From JBJMHZ01 sp045807125 (GTDB lineage: Bacteria > Actinomycetota > Actinomycetes > JAWWOL01), in assembly GCA_045807125.1 (NCBI GenBank), contig JBJMHZ010000007.1, forward strand, positions 1 to 64,000: a stretch of 64,000 bases of DNA, read 5' to 3'. The first letter of the stretch is position 1; each line of letters opens with the position of its first letter. Position numbers and translations under genes: made by a program. Positions 36,581 through 44,295 of this stretch are shown in pieces. Below the pieces are notes generated by a model. It ran no database searches and was not told the DNA's origin. It saw nothing but the letters and a program-made list of their open reading frames with translations.

Positions 36581-36890
36581 CGTCCACTCGGACGCCCACG
36601 TGGAAGTAGCAATCCGACTAGTGGCAAGCACTGGGTCCACGAGCCGTACGCACCCCCCGTCGCACGGCCCGTCCCGCCAGGTCCAGCAGTTCGCCGCGAG
36701 TCGAGGTCGCACCGCCGCGTGGGTCGGAGTGAGACGAGTCCGGAGGGGGCCCGGGCGCCCAGTAGACAACGGCAGCGAGCCGCGCAGCCGGCAGGCCCGC
36801 TGTCGGTCCGAAGGGCGACCCGGGTCCACTTCCGTCCCCCTTGCCACCCCTTCGCCAGCCCTCGCAGCGGGGCCGGCCGCCCCTTCGCGG
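36581..36890 (+). ncRNA. Candidate non-coding RNA or long leader before lnt
   Basis: About 310 nt without a credible gene between the promoter at 36545-36574 and the lnt -10 box at 36895. Part of it is less GC-rich than the surroundings (36600-36635). GGAAGT (36602-36607) can pair with ACTTCC (36828-36833), with an adjacent GGAC/GTCC pairing, so the ends can be brought together as in 6S-like and Ms1-like RNAs. The run CCCCCC occurs near 36653. I cannot match it to a known family; it may also be a plain leader of lnt. The boundaries are estimates. Confidence 0.25.
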
Positions 36891-36894
36891 CGGC

Positions 36895-36900
36895 TAGCAT
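36895..36900 (+). promoter_or_regulatory. -10 box giving a leaderless lnt transcript
   Basis: TAGCAT ends 6 nt before the lnt GTG at 36907, and no ribosome site lies between them. Confidence 0.45.
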
Positions 36901-36906
36901 GAGCGG

Positions 36907-38511
36907 GTGAGCCCTCCGACCGTCGCGCGCGATGCTCCGTCGCTGGCGCCGGTCGAGCGTCGCCGCCGACCCGCGGTGACCAGGGCGCTGACCCTCCGGG
37001 CACTGATCGCCGCGGCGGCGGGGCTGCTCGCCTTCCTCGCCTTCCCGCCGGTGGGTGCGTGGTGGGCGGCGCCGCTCGCCGTCGCCGCGCTCGTCCTGGT
37101 CGTCCGCGATCGCCGCCCCCGCGCGGCCTTCGGGCTCGGCACCGCGTTCGGCGTCGCGCTGTTCGTCCCGCTGCTGATCTGGATCGACACCCTCGGCGTC
37201 GACGTCTGGCTGGGCCTCGCAGTCGCGGAGGCGCTCTTCGTCGGCGCGCTCGGTGCCGCCGTCGCCGTCCTGCAGCGGCTGCCGGGCTGGCCGGCATGGG
37301 TCGCGGCCGCGTGGGTCGCCGACGAGGCGGTCCGCTCGCGGGTGCCGCTCGGCGGCTTCCCATGGGGCCGGCTCGCCTTCGCGCAGGCCGACGGGCCGCT
37401 GGTGCGCTATGCGGCCCTCGGGGGCGCGCCGCTCACCAGCTTCGTCGTCGCGCTCGCCGGCGCGCTGCTCGCCGCGGCCGCCCTGGCCGTCGTCCACCGC
37501 TCGGCGCGGCTGGCCGCCGGCGCGGCGCTGGCCGCGGCCGGGGTGGTCGCGGTCGCGCCGGCGATCCCGCTGCCGAGCGCCGGGCAGAGCGCCGGCGGGC
37601 CGGCGCTCGCCGTCGTCGCCGTCGTCCAGGGCAACGTGCCCCGCATCGGCCTCGACGCGTTCGCCCAGCGCTACGCCGTCGTCCGCAACCACGCGGCGAC
37701 GGCCGAGGCCCTCGCGGCCGACGTCCGGGCCGGTCGTCGCCCCCGCCCCGACGTGGTCCTGTGGCCGGAGAACTCCAGCGACATCGACCCCGGCCGCGAC
37801 CCCTACGTCGGTGCCCTGCTCGCCCAGGCCGTCGCCTCGACGGGCGTCCCCAACCTGGTCGGTGCGGTGATCGACGGGCCCGGGCCGCGCCAGGTGCGCA
37901 ACGCCGGGCTGGTGTGGCTGCCGGGGCAGCAGCCGGTCCTCGGCTACGTGAAGCGGCACCTGGTGCCGTTCGGCGAGTACGTGCCGTACCGGGCCGAGCT
38001 GGGCTCGCTCATCGGCCGGCTGCGCCGGGTGCCGTACGACTTCGTGCCCGGGCGCGGCTCTGACACGGTGCAGCTCGGCGCCGTCCGGCTCTCCGACGTG
38101 ATCTGCTACGAGGTGGCCTACGACGGCCTGGTGCGCGGCGACGTCCGCCGCGGCGGCCGGCTCATCGTCGTCCAGACCAACAACGCCACGTACGGCTACA
38201 GCGAGACCAGGCAGCAGCTCGCGATGGGCCGGCTGCGAGCGGTCGAGCACGGACGGTCGGTCGCCGTCGCCGCGACGAGCGGGATCAGCGCGCTGATCGC
38301 GCCGGACGGCTCGGTGCTCGCCCGGTCCGAGGTCTTCACCCGCGCGGCGCTGGAGCGCCGGCTCCCGCTGCGTGACACGATCACCGTGGCGGACCACCTC
38401 GGCGCCTGGCCGGAGCTCGGGCTCTCGGCGCTCGGCGCGGTGGCCACCGGGGTCGCCGTGGCCGCCGCGATCGCCGCCGCGACGGCGCGGCGGCGGGGGA
38501 GGCCTGAGTGA
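36907..38511 (+). CDS. lnt: Apolipoprotein N-acyltransferase
   Basis: Adds the third acyl chain to lipoproteins at the membrane. The 534-aa protein has several N-terminal membrane helices (about 20-205), a carbon-nitrogen hydrolase domain (about 230-495) and one final helix. The Glu-Lys-Cys triad is in place: Glu288 (VVLWPENSS), Lys349 (GYVKRHLVPFGEYVPYR), Cys400 (SDVICYEVAY). GTG 36907 lies 6 nt behind a TAGCAT box. The stop overlaps the mannose synthase start (GTGA); in mycobacteria the two are fused into one Ppm1 protein. Confidence 0.94.
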   Translation: MSPPTVARDAPSLAPVERRRRPAVTRALTLRALIAAAAGLLAFLAFPPVGAWWAAPLAVAALVLVVRDRRPRAAFGLGTAFGVALFVPLLIWIDTLGVDVWLGLAVAEALFVGALGAAVAVLQRLPGWPAWVAAAWVADEAVRSRVPLGGFPWGRLAFAQADGPLVRYAALGGAPLTSFVVALAGALLAAAALAVVHRSARLAAGAALAAAGVVAVAPAIPLPSAGQSAGGPALAVVAVVQGNVPRIGLDAFAQRYAVVRNHAATAEALAADVRAGRRPRPDVVLWPENSSDIDPGRDPYVGALLAQAVASTGVPNLVGAVIDGPGPRQVRNAGLVWLPGQQPVLGYVKRHLVPFGEYVPYRAELGSLIGRLRRVPYDFVPGRGSDTVQLGAVRLSDVICYEVAYDGLVRGDVRRGGRLIVVQTNNATYGYSETRQQLAMGRLRAVEHGRSVAVAATSGISALIAPDGSVLARSEVFTRAALERRLPLRDTITVADHLGAWPELGLSALGAVATGVAVAAAIAAATARRRGRPE

Positions 38512-39299
38512 GCGCGACGTTCGACGACCTCGGCCGGGTGCTGGTCGTCATCCCCACCTACGACGAGCGGGACAACGTGGAGGGCATCGTCGACCGGCTG
38601 CGCCGGGCGGTGCCCGAGGCGTCGGTGCTGGTCGTCGACGACGACAGCCCCGACGGCACCGGCGACGTCGCCGACGCGATCGCGGCCCGCGACCCGGCCG
38701 TCGCCGTGCTGCACCGGACCCGCAAGGACGGGCTCGGCGGCGCCTACATCGCCGGCTTCGGCTGGGGGATCGAGCGGGGCTTCGACGTCCTCGTCGAGAT
38801 GGACGCCGACGGCTCGCACTCGCCGGAGGAGCTGCCCAGGCTGCTGGCCGCGCTGCGCGACGCCGACCTGGTGCTCGGCTCCCGGTGGGTGCCGGGCGGC
38901 GAGGTGCGCAACTGGCCGCTCGCCCGCAAGCTGCTCTCCCGCGGCGGCAACGCGTACGCCCGCGTGCTGCTCGGCGTCCCGCTGCACGACGCCACCGGCG
39001 GCTTCCGCGCCTTCCGGAGGAAGACCCTCGACGGCATCGACTACCGGCAGGTGGCCTCGCAGGGCTACTGCTTCCAGGTCGACCTCGCCTGGCGCTCGTG
39101 GCGGCGTGGCTTCCAGGTCACCGAGGTGCCCATCACGTTCGTCGAGCGGGAGCGCGGGCAGAGCAAGATGAGCCGGGCCATCGTGGGCGAGGCGCTGGTC
39201 CGGGTGACGCTGTGGGGCCTGGCGAGCCGGCGCTCCACCCGCGCGGAGGGCCCGGCGCGCGACGAGCCGGCCGCCCGCGAGGGCTCGGCCAGGGGCTGA
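38508..39299 (+). CDS. ppm1: Polyprenol monophosphomannose synthase
   Basis: A 263-aa GT2 glycosyltransferase making polyprenol-phosphate-mannose from GDP-mannose, the donor for lipoglycans and protein O-mannosylation. Motifs: VVIPTYDERDNVEGIV, VVDDDSPDGTGD, the metal-binding EMDADGSHSPEEL, and TGGFRAFRRKTL. No membrane helices are predicted, so it probably works with the adjacent membrane protein Lnt. The GTG start overlaps the lnt stop. The C-terminal 25 residues are charged and low-complexity. Order lnt-ppm1-fxsA-rbpA matches the mycobacterial Rv2053c-Rv2050 region. Confidence 0.93.
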   Translation: MSATFDDLGRVLVVIPTYDERDNVEGIVDRLRRAVPEASVLVVDDDSPDGTGDVADAIAARDPAVAVLHRTRKDGLGGAYIAGFGWGIERGFDVLVEMDADGSHSPEELPRLLAALRDADLVLGSRWVPGGEVRNWPLARKLLSRGGNAYARVLLGVPLHDATGGFRAFRRKTLDGIDYRQVASQGYCFQVDLAWRSWRRGFQVTEVPITFVERERGQSKMSRAIVGEALVRVTLWGLASRRSTRAEGPARDEPAAREGSARG

Positions 39300-39312
39300 G
39301 GAGGCGATCGCC

Positions 39313-39834
39313 GTGGCCGCCGTCCTGCTCCTCGCGTTCCTCGTCGTCCCGATCGCGGAGATCTACGTCATCCTCCAGATCGGGCACGCGATCGGCGGAT
39401 GGCAGACCCTCGGCCTGCTCATCGCGTGGAGCGCCCTCGGCGCCTGGCTGGTGCGGCGCGAGGGGCGGCGGGCCTGGGACGCGCTGCGCTCGGCGGCCGC
39501 CGACGGCCGGCTGCCGGGGCGGGAGGTCGCCGACGGCGCGCTGGTCCTGGCCGGCGGGGTGCTGCTGCTGACGCCGGGGTTCATCACCGACGCGGTGGGG
39601 CTGCTGCTCGTGCTGCCGTTCACCCGGCCGCTCGCCAGGCGGGCGGTCGTCGGGTGGGCCGCGCGGCGGGCGAGGCGGGCGGTCGGTCCCGGCGCGCCGA
39701 TCCGGGTGCGGGTCCGGCGCGGGCCGGGCGCACCGTACGGGGATGCCGGCGCCGGCTACCGGGGTGACGGTGGGAGCCGCCCGCCGCAGGTCATCGAGGG
39801 CGAGACCGTGCGGCGCGACGACGAGGCGCCCTGA
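39313..39834 (+). CDS. fxsA: FxsA family membrane protein
   Basis: A 173-aa cytoplasmic-membrane protein with helices at about 3-20, 25-44 and 75-100. FxsA signatures: LVVPIAEIYVILQIG at the start and GGVLLLTPGFITDAVGLLL in the middle. The tail (110-173) is Arg/Gly-rich and variable. GTG 39313 follows a GAGGAGG site. In E. coli FxsA counters exclusion of phage T7; the actinobacterial role is unknown. Part of the lnt-ppm1-fxsA operon and convergent with rbpA. Confidence 0.88.
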   Translation: MAAVLLLAFLVVPIAEIYVILQIGHAIGGWQTLGLLIAWSALGAWLVRREGRRAWDALRSAAADGRLPGREVADGALVLAGGVLLLTPGFITDAVGLLLVLPFTRPLARRAVVGWAARRARRAVGPGAPIRVRVRRGPGAPYGDAGAGYRGDGGSRPPQVIEGETVRRDDEAP

Positions 39835-39965
39835 GGGGACGGCGAACGAGGCGACCCGTCCGCCGCCGGCCGTACCTGCTCAGCCCGGTCCCCGGCGCAG
39901 TACGGCGTGCGGTGCTGATCGACTCGAGTGGGGCGAGGCTCGGCCTCGGACGCCCGGGAGCGGGC

Positions 39966-40319
39966 TCAGGCGGACTTGCGCCGACCCGGCTGGTGCTCGT
40001 GCAGGACGGCGAGCCGCTCGGCGAGGACCTCCTCGAGGTCGTCGAGGGTGCGCCGCTCCATGAGCATGTCCCAGTGGGTACGAGCCGGCTTGGCCTGCTT
40101 GGGCTCGGGCTGCTCGCCGTCGACCATGAGCGCCGTGTCGCCGCAGACCTTGCACTCCCAGGTCGTGGGCACCTCGGCATCGGCGGCGAAGGGGACGGTG
40201 AAGTGGTGGCCTGCCGGGCAGTCGTACGCGACGACCTGCCGGGCGACGAACTCGGTGTTGCGGTCGGTCTCGTAGCTGACCGCCCCGAGCCGGCTGCCGC
40301 GAAGGACACGATCGGCCAT
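39966..40319 (-). CDS. rbpA: RNA polymerase-binding protein RbpA
   Basis: A 117-aa actinobacterial transcription factor that binds RNA polymerase and the principal sigma factor and stabilises open complexes. Visible parts: N-terminal tail with MADRVLRGSRLGAVSYETDR, core domain with a zinc-type pattern (CPAGHHF, CKVCGD), basic linker, and C-terminal sigma-interaction domain (THWDMLMERRTLDDLEEVLA). ATG 40319 with a GGAGG site. Upstream lies a SigR/SigH-type promoter (40367-40392), which would raise RbpA under thiol-oxidative stress as in Streptomyces and Mycobacterium. Confidence 0.96.
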   Translation of the reverse strand: MADRVLRGSRLGAVSYETDRNTEFVARQVVAYDCPAGHHFTVPFAADAEVPTTWECKVCGDTALMVDGEQPEPKQAKPARTHWDMLMERRTLDDLEEVLAERLAVLHEHQPGRRKSA

Positions 40320-40366
40320 GAGTGGGCCTCCAGGTGGTCGCTGGGCGGGGCGGGGTCGAGCGGTTC

Positions 40367-40392
40367 AACGAGCGCCGTGGGTGAATGATTCC
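40367..40392 (-). promoter_or_regulatory. SigR/SigH-type promoter of rbpA
   Basis: Leftward GGAAT (40392-40388; in context GGGGAAT), an 18-nt spacer, then GTT (40369-40367; GTTG in context). This matches the GGAAT-N18-GTT consensus of the thiol-stress sigma factors. The start of transcription would fall about 40 nt before rbpA. Confidence 0.75.
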
Positions 40393-40440
40393 CCGTAGAT
40401 GTCGTCGGCCAACCGAGGCGAGTAGTTGAGGAGGAGCCCC

Positions 40441-40908
40441 GTGCCGAAGCTGCCCGTTGCCGGCCGCGCCGCGAAGGGCACGGCGAGTCCGGCGAGCCTG
40501 GCGAGCCTGGCAAGCACGGCAAGCACGGACCCCGACGCCGCCGCGGTCGCGCTCGGCGCGCTCCGCGGCTCGCTGGGGGTGATCATGCTGGTCGCGCCTG
40601 GCCTGCTCCCGCGCCTGCTCGGCGCCGACAGGCGCACCGCCGCGCGGCTGTCGTACCTGACCCGCATGGTCGGCATCCGCGAGGTGGCGCTCGGTGCCGG
40701 TACCGTGCAGGCGGTGCGCCGCGGCACCGACGTCGGGTCCTGGCTCGTCGCGCAGGCGCTCTGCGATGCCGGGGACGGGCTCACCGTGCTCGGCGCGCTC
40801 TGTGCTGGCCGGGTCAACCGGCTGACCGGTGGGCTGATCGTGGCGAGCGCGGTGGCCGGGGCGGCCGGCGACGTCGTCATCCGGCAGCGGGGCCGCCGCG
40901 CCACCTGA
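40441..40908 (+). CDS. Small membrane protein of unknown function
   Basis: A 155-aa protein with three or four hydrophobic segments: about 35-55 (ALGALRGSLGVIMLVAPGLL), 75-95, 100-125, and 125-145. The N-terminal 30 residues are Ala/Ser/Leu-rich with short repeats (ASLASLAS). GTG 40441 has a GAGGAG site 4 nt upstream. It resembles DUF4267-type actinobacterial membrane proteins, but this is a loose likeness. Divergent from rbpA, with which it shares a 121-nt control region. Confidence 0.65.
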   Translation: MPKLPVAGRAAKGTASPASLASLASTASTDPDAAAVALGALRGSLGVIMLVAPGLLPRLLGADRRTAARLSYLTRMVGIREVALGAGTVQAVRRGTDVGSWLVAQALCDAGDGLTVLGALCAGRVNRLTGGLIVASAVAGAAGDVVIRQRGRRAT

Positions 40909-41008
40909 TCGCTGACCGATCACCCGAACGGCGGCGGCGGGCGTCCCGCGAGCGTGCCGACCACAACTCCTGTACCGGCAATGGGCACCAGTCACAGGAG
41001 GTCGGGCG

Positions 41009-41995
41009 TTGGGTGGCTCGGGCATGGGCTCCGGCAGGGTGCGGCGGCTGCTGACCGGCGCGACCGGGTCGGCGCTGGCCCTCGGGATGATCGCGACGAT
41101 CGCCTCGGTGGGCCTGGCCGCGGCCGGTGGTGCGCGCAGCGGGCCGCCCAGGATCGCAGCGCCGGACGCGGCGGCCGGCCGGGTGCTCGCCGCGGCGCGC
41201 CGGCACGTCGGCGAGGCCTATCTGTACGGCGGGGCCGGCCCGGCCTCGTGGGACTGCTCGGGGCTCACCTCGGTGATGTGGCGCACCGCCGGCGGCGTCG
41301 CCGGCATCCCGCGGACGGCGCACGAGCAGCAGGCGTGGGCGACGCCGGTCACCGCGGCGGCTGCGCTGCCCGGCGACCTCGTGTTCTTCGGCCGGCCGGC
41401 GACCCACGTCGGCATCTACCAGGGCCGCGGCTGGATCATCGACGCCTCCTCGTCGCACCGCGCGATCGTCGAGCGCCCGCTCTGGACCAGCGCCGTGACG
41501 TACGGCCGGGTGCCGCGCCGGGGCGCGGCGGCGTCGGCGCCCGCTCCCGCTCCGGCACCTCCACCGCCCTCGCCGCCCTCGCCGCCCGCGTCGCACGCAC
41601 CCGCTCCCTGGACCGGCCGGGTGCCGCCCACCGGCGGGCCGCTGGCCCGCGGGCTGGTCGCCGCGGCCAGGGCAGCGGTCGGCGCCCGGTACACGGTCGG
41701 CGGGACCGGCCCGGCGTACGACGACGGCGCGCTGATCGCCGTGCTGTGGCACCGCGTGAGCGGCCGGCAGGTGCCGGCAGGCCGGACCGCGCTGGCCCGC
41801 GCCACGGTGGCGATCCCGCGGTCGCTGCTGCGGCGCGGCGACGTGCTGATCTACGGCGGCGCCGACGTCTGGCACGTCGGCATCTACGTCGGCGACGGCC
41901 GGATGGTCGATGCCTCGCGCTCCAGCGGCCGGGTCGTGCTGCGCCCGGTGCTGCCCAGCTCGCAGCTGCGCTACGGCCGGCTGCGGCGGCACTGA
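41009..41995 (+). CDS. Secreted protein with two NlpC/P60 domains, second one degenerate
   Basis: A 328-aa exported peptidoglycan endopeptidase. Signal peptide about 1-40; first NlpC/P60 domain about 54-172 with catalytic Cys83 (SWDCSGL) and His133 (ATHVGIY); Pro-rich linker about 175-200; second domain about 215-325. In the second copy the cysteine position is Asp239 (YDDGAL), while His289 (VWHVGIY) remains, so it is probably inactive and may bind the wall. The start is TTG 41009 with AGGAGGT 6 nt upstream; an ATG at 41024 is the alternative. Confidence 0.86.
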   Translation: MGGSGMGSGRVRRLLTGATGSALALGMIATIASVGLAAAGGARSGPPRIAAPDAAAGRVLAAARRHVGEAYLYGGAGPASWDCSGLTSVMWRTAGGVAGIPRTAHEQQAWATPVTAAAALPGDLVFFGRPATHVGIYQGRGWIIDASSSHRAIVERPLWTSAVTYGRVPRRGAAASAPAPAPAPPPPSPPSPPASHAPAPWTGRVPPTGGPLARGLVAAARAAVGARYTVGGTGPAYDDGALIAVLWHRVSGRQVPAGRTALARATVAIPRSLLRRGDVLIYGGADVWHVGIYVGDGRMVDASRSSGRVVLRPVLPSSQLRYGRLRRH

Positions 41996-42051
41996 CCCGA
42001 GCGCGCGAGACGATGCGGCCGGCCGGCGCGCCGCGATGCGACGATGGGGCC

Positions 42052-43203
42052 ATGGCAGGCGGGCTCCGGCGGATCGAGACCGACGTGGTCGTCGTCGGCC
42101 TGGGCGCCATGGGCAGCCAGGCCCTCTGGGCGCTGGCGCGGCGGGGCGTCGATGCGGTCGGGGTCGAGCAGTTCGAGCCGGGGCACGCGCGCGGGTCGAG
42201 CCACGGCGGGTCACGGATCATCCGGACCGCGTACTTCGAGGGCGCCGGGTACGTGCCGCTGGTGCGGCGGTCCTGGCAGCTCTGGCGCGAGCTGGAGGCC
42301 GAGAGCGGCGCCAGCCTGCTGACGGCGACCGGCATCGTCAACCTGGCACCGGCGGGGACGGCCCTGCTGACCGGTGCCCTCGACGCGGCGCGCGCCCACG
42401 ACCTGCCGGTCGAGCGCATCGGCGCGGGCGAGATCAGGGCCCGCTGGCCGCAGCACCTGATCGGCGACGACGTGGCGGCCGTGGTCGAGCGGGAGGGCGG
42501 GGTGCTGGCGCCCGAGCGGGCGATCGTCGCCGGCGTCGAGGCGGCCCGGCGGCGCGGCGCGCGGACGGTCACCGAGGCCACGGTCGGCGCGGTCGAGCGG
42601 CACGGCGAGGTCATGCACGTCACCGGCGGCGGCCTCGACGTGCGGGCGAGGCACGTCGTCGTCACCACCGGCGCGTGGATCGGGCACCTGGTGCCGGCCG
42701 TGGCGGCGTCGGTGCGGGTGATCCGGCGGGTGGTCGGCTGGTTCGCGGTCGGCGACCCGGTCGCGTACGCCTCCGACCGGTTCCCGGTCTTCATCCGCGA
42801 CGACGGCGACGGGCCGATCTGGTACGGCTTCCCGACGCTCGACGGCGCGACCCTCAAGCTGGCCGCTCACACGGGCAGCGGCTCCGACGAGCCGGCCGAC
42901 CCGGTGGCGGGCGTGCGGCCGCCGGACGAGAAGGACGCCGACGCCCTCGCCCGGCTCGCCGCCCGGCTGCGCGGCCTCGGCACCGAGCCGGTCCGGATGG
43001 CCAGCTGCATGTACGCCATGACGCCGGACGAGCACTTCCTGGTCGGGCAGCGGGCCGACCTTCCGGGCGTGACCTTGCTGGGCGGCTTCTCCGGGCACGG
43101 CTTCAAGTTCGCCACCGCGCTGGGCGAGGCGGCGGCCGAGCTGGCGGTCGACGGGCGCACCGGCGCACCGATCGGCCCGTTCGACCCGCACCGGTTCGGC
43201 TGA
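42052..43203 (+). CDS. MSOX-type amine oxidase (sarcosine/N-methyl-amino acid oxidase)
   Basis: A 383-aa flavoenzyme oxidising N-methyl or secondary amines with oxygen to aldehyde, amine and peroxide. FAD-binding GLGAMGSQ (about 17-24); SSHGGSRIIRTAY is a strong MSOX/SolA signature; Cys319 in ASCMYAMTPDEHF aligns with the cysteine that binds FAD covalently in monomeric sarcosine oxidase. ATG 42052. GACGAT lies 6 nt upstream, perhaps a leaderless promoter. Substrate (sarcosine, N-methyltryptophan or pipecolate) is not certain from sequence. The oxidoreductase gene follows 33 nt later. Confidence 0.88.
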   Translation: MAGGLRRIETDVVVVGLGAMGSQALWALARRGVDAVGVEQFEPGHARGSSHGGSRIIRTAYFEGAGYVPLVRRSWQLWRELEAESGASLLTATGIVNLAPAGTALLTGALDAARAHDLPVERIGAGEIRARWPQHLIGDDVAAVVEREGGVLAPERAIVAGVEAARRRGARTVTEATVGAVERHGEVMHVTGGGLDVRARHVVVTTGAWIGHLVPAVAASVRVIRRVVGWFAVGDPVAYASDRFPVFIRDDGDGPIWYGFPTLDGATLKLAAHTGSGSDEPADPVAGVRPPDEKDADALARLAARLRGLGTEPVRMASCMYAMTPDEHFLVGQRADLPGVTLLGGFSGHGFKFATALGEAAAELAVDGRTGAPIGPFDPHRFG

Positions 43204-43236
43204 GCCTCGACCGCCCGGTGGAGAAGACTGGCCGGC

Positions 43237-44295
43237 ATGACGGACCAGCAGCCGCTGTCGGTCGGCCTGCTCGGGTACGGAATCGCCGGGGAGGTCTTCC
43301 ACGCGCCGCTCCTCGCCGCGACGCCGGGGCTGCGCCTGGCCGCCGTCGTGACCGGCGACCCGCAGCGGCAGCGCCGGGCCCGCGCCCGGCATCCGGGCGC
43401 CGACGTCCTACCGAGCGCCGACGCGCTGTGGCACCGGCCGGGACGGCTGGATGTGGTCGTGGTCGCGACCACCAACCGTACCCACGTCGAGCTCGCCCTG
43501 GCAGCCCTGGCAGCCGGCAGCGCGGTCGTGGTCGACAAGCCGCTGGCGCCGACGGCCGCCGAGGGACGGCAGCTGCTCGCCGAGGCGGCGCGCCTGGGCG
43601 GGCGCCTCACCGTCTTCCAGAACCGGCGCTGGGACGGGGACTTCCTGACCCTGCGGGCGCTGGCGGCCGACGGCGCGCTCGGGCGGGTGCTGCGGCTCGA
43701 GTCGCGCTTCGAGCGCTGGCGCCCGCAGGTGCGGCCGGGCTGGCGGGAGCTGCCCGACCCGGCCGAGGCCGGTGGCGCGCTCGCCGATCTCGGCGCGCAC
43801 CTCATCGACCAGGCGCTGCAGCTCTCCGGGCCGGTGACGTCGGTCTACGCCGAGCTCGACCGCCGCCGGCCCGGCGCAGCCGTCGACGACGACGCGTTCG
43901 TCGCACTGACCCACGCCTCCGGGAGCCGCTCGCACCTGTGGATGAGCGCGGTCGCCGCGCAGCCAGGGCCGCGGCTGCGGGCGCTCGGCGACCGTGCCGC
44001 GTACGTCAAGGAGGGGCTGGACGGGCAGGAGGAGGCGCTGCGGTCGGGAGCGTCCCCTGCCGGCCCCGGATGGGGCACCGAGCCGCCCGAGCGGTGGGGG
44101 CTGCTCGGTGCCGGCGAGCGGCTGGAGCGGGTGCCGACGATCGCGGGGAACTACCCGCGGTTCTACGCCGAGCTGGTCGCCGCGCTCCGCGGCGACGCGG
44201 CCCTGCCGGTCGACCCGCGCGACTCCGTCACCGTGCTGGAGCTGATCGAGGCGGCCCGCCGATCCGCCGCGAGCGGTGGGCCGGTGCGCCCATGA
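43237..44295 (+). CDS. Gfo/Idh/MocA family oxidoreductase
   Basis: A 352-aa NAD(P)-dependent dehydrogenase. Rossmann start VGLLGYGIAGEVFHAPLLA (about 6-24), EKP-like motif as VVDKPLAPT (about 95), and DLGAHLIDQALQL with the catalytic histidine. The FHAPL segment is typical of the subgroup that includes YdgJ/inositol-type enzymes. ATG 43237. The stop overlaps the methyltransferase start (ATGA). The sugar or polyol substrate is unknown; the neighbouring amine oxidase suggests a small catabolic unit, which is inference. Confidence 0.88.
   Translation: MTDQQPLSVGLLGYGIAGEVFHAPLLAATPGLRLAAVVTGDPQRQRRARARHPGADVLPSADALWHRPGRLDVVVVATTNRTHVELALAALAAGSAVVVDKPLAPTAAEGRQLLAEAARLGGRLTVFQNRRWDGDFLTLRALAADGALGRVLRLESRFERWRPQVRPGWRELPDPAEAGGALADLGAHLIDQALQLSGPVTSVYAELDRRRPGAAVDDDAFVALTHASGSRSHLWMSAVAAQPGPRLRALGDRAAYVKEGLDGQEEALRSGASPAGPGWGTEPPERWGLLGAGERLERVPTIAGNYPRFYAELVAALRGDAALPVDPRDSVTVLELIEAARRSAASGGPVRP

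Noticed and set aside
36482..36910. Open frames across the region upstream of lnt
   Set aside because: Start codons lack ribosome sites and the products are Arg/Pro/Ser-rich without motifs, so the region is better seen as non-coding.
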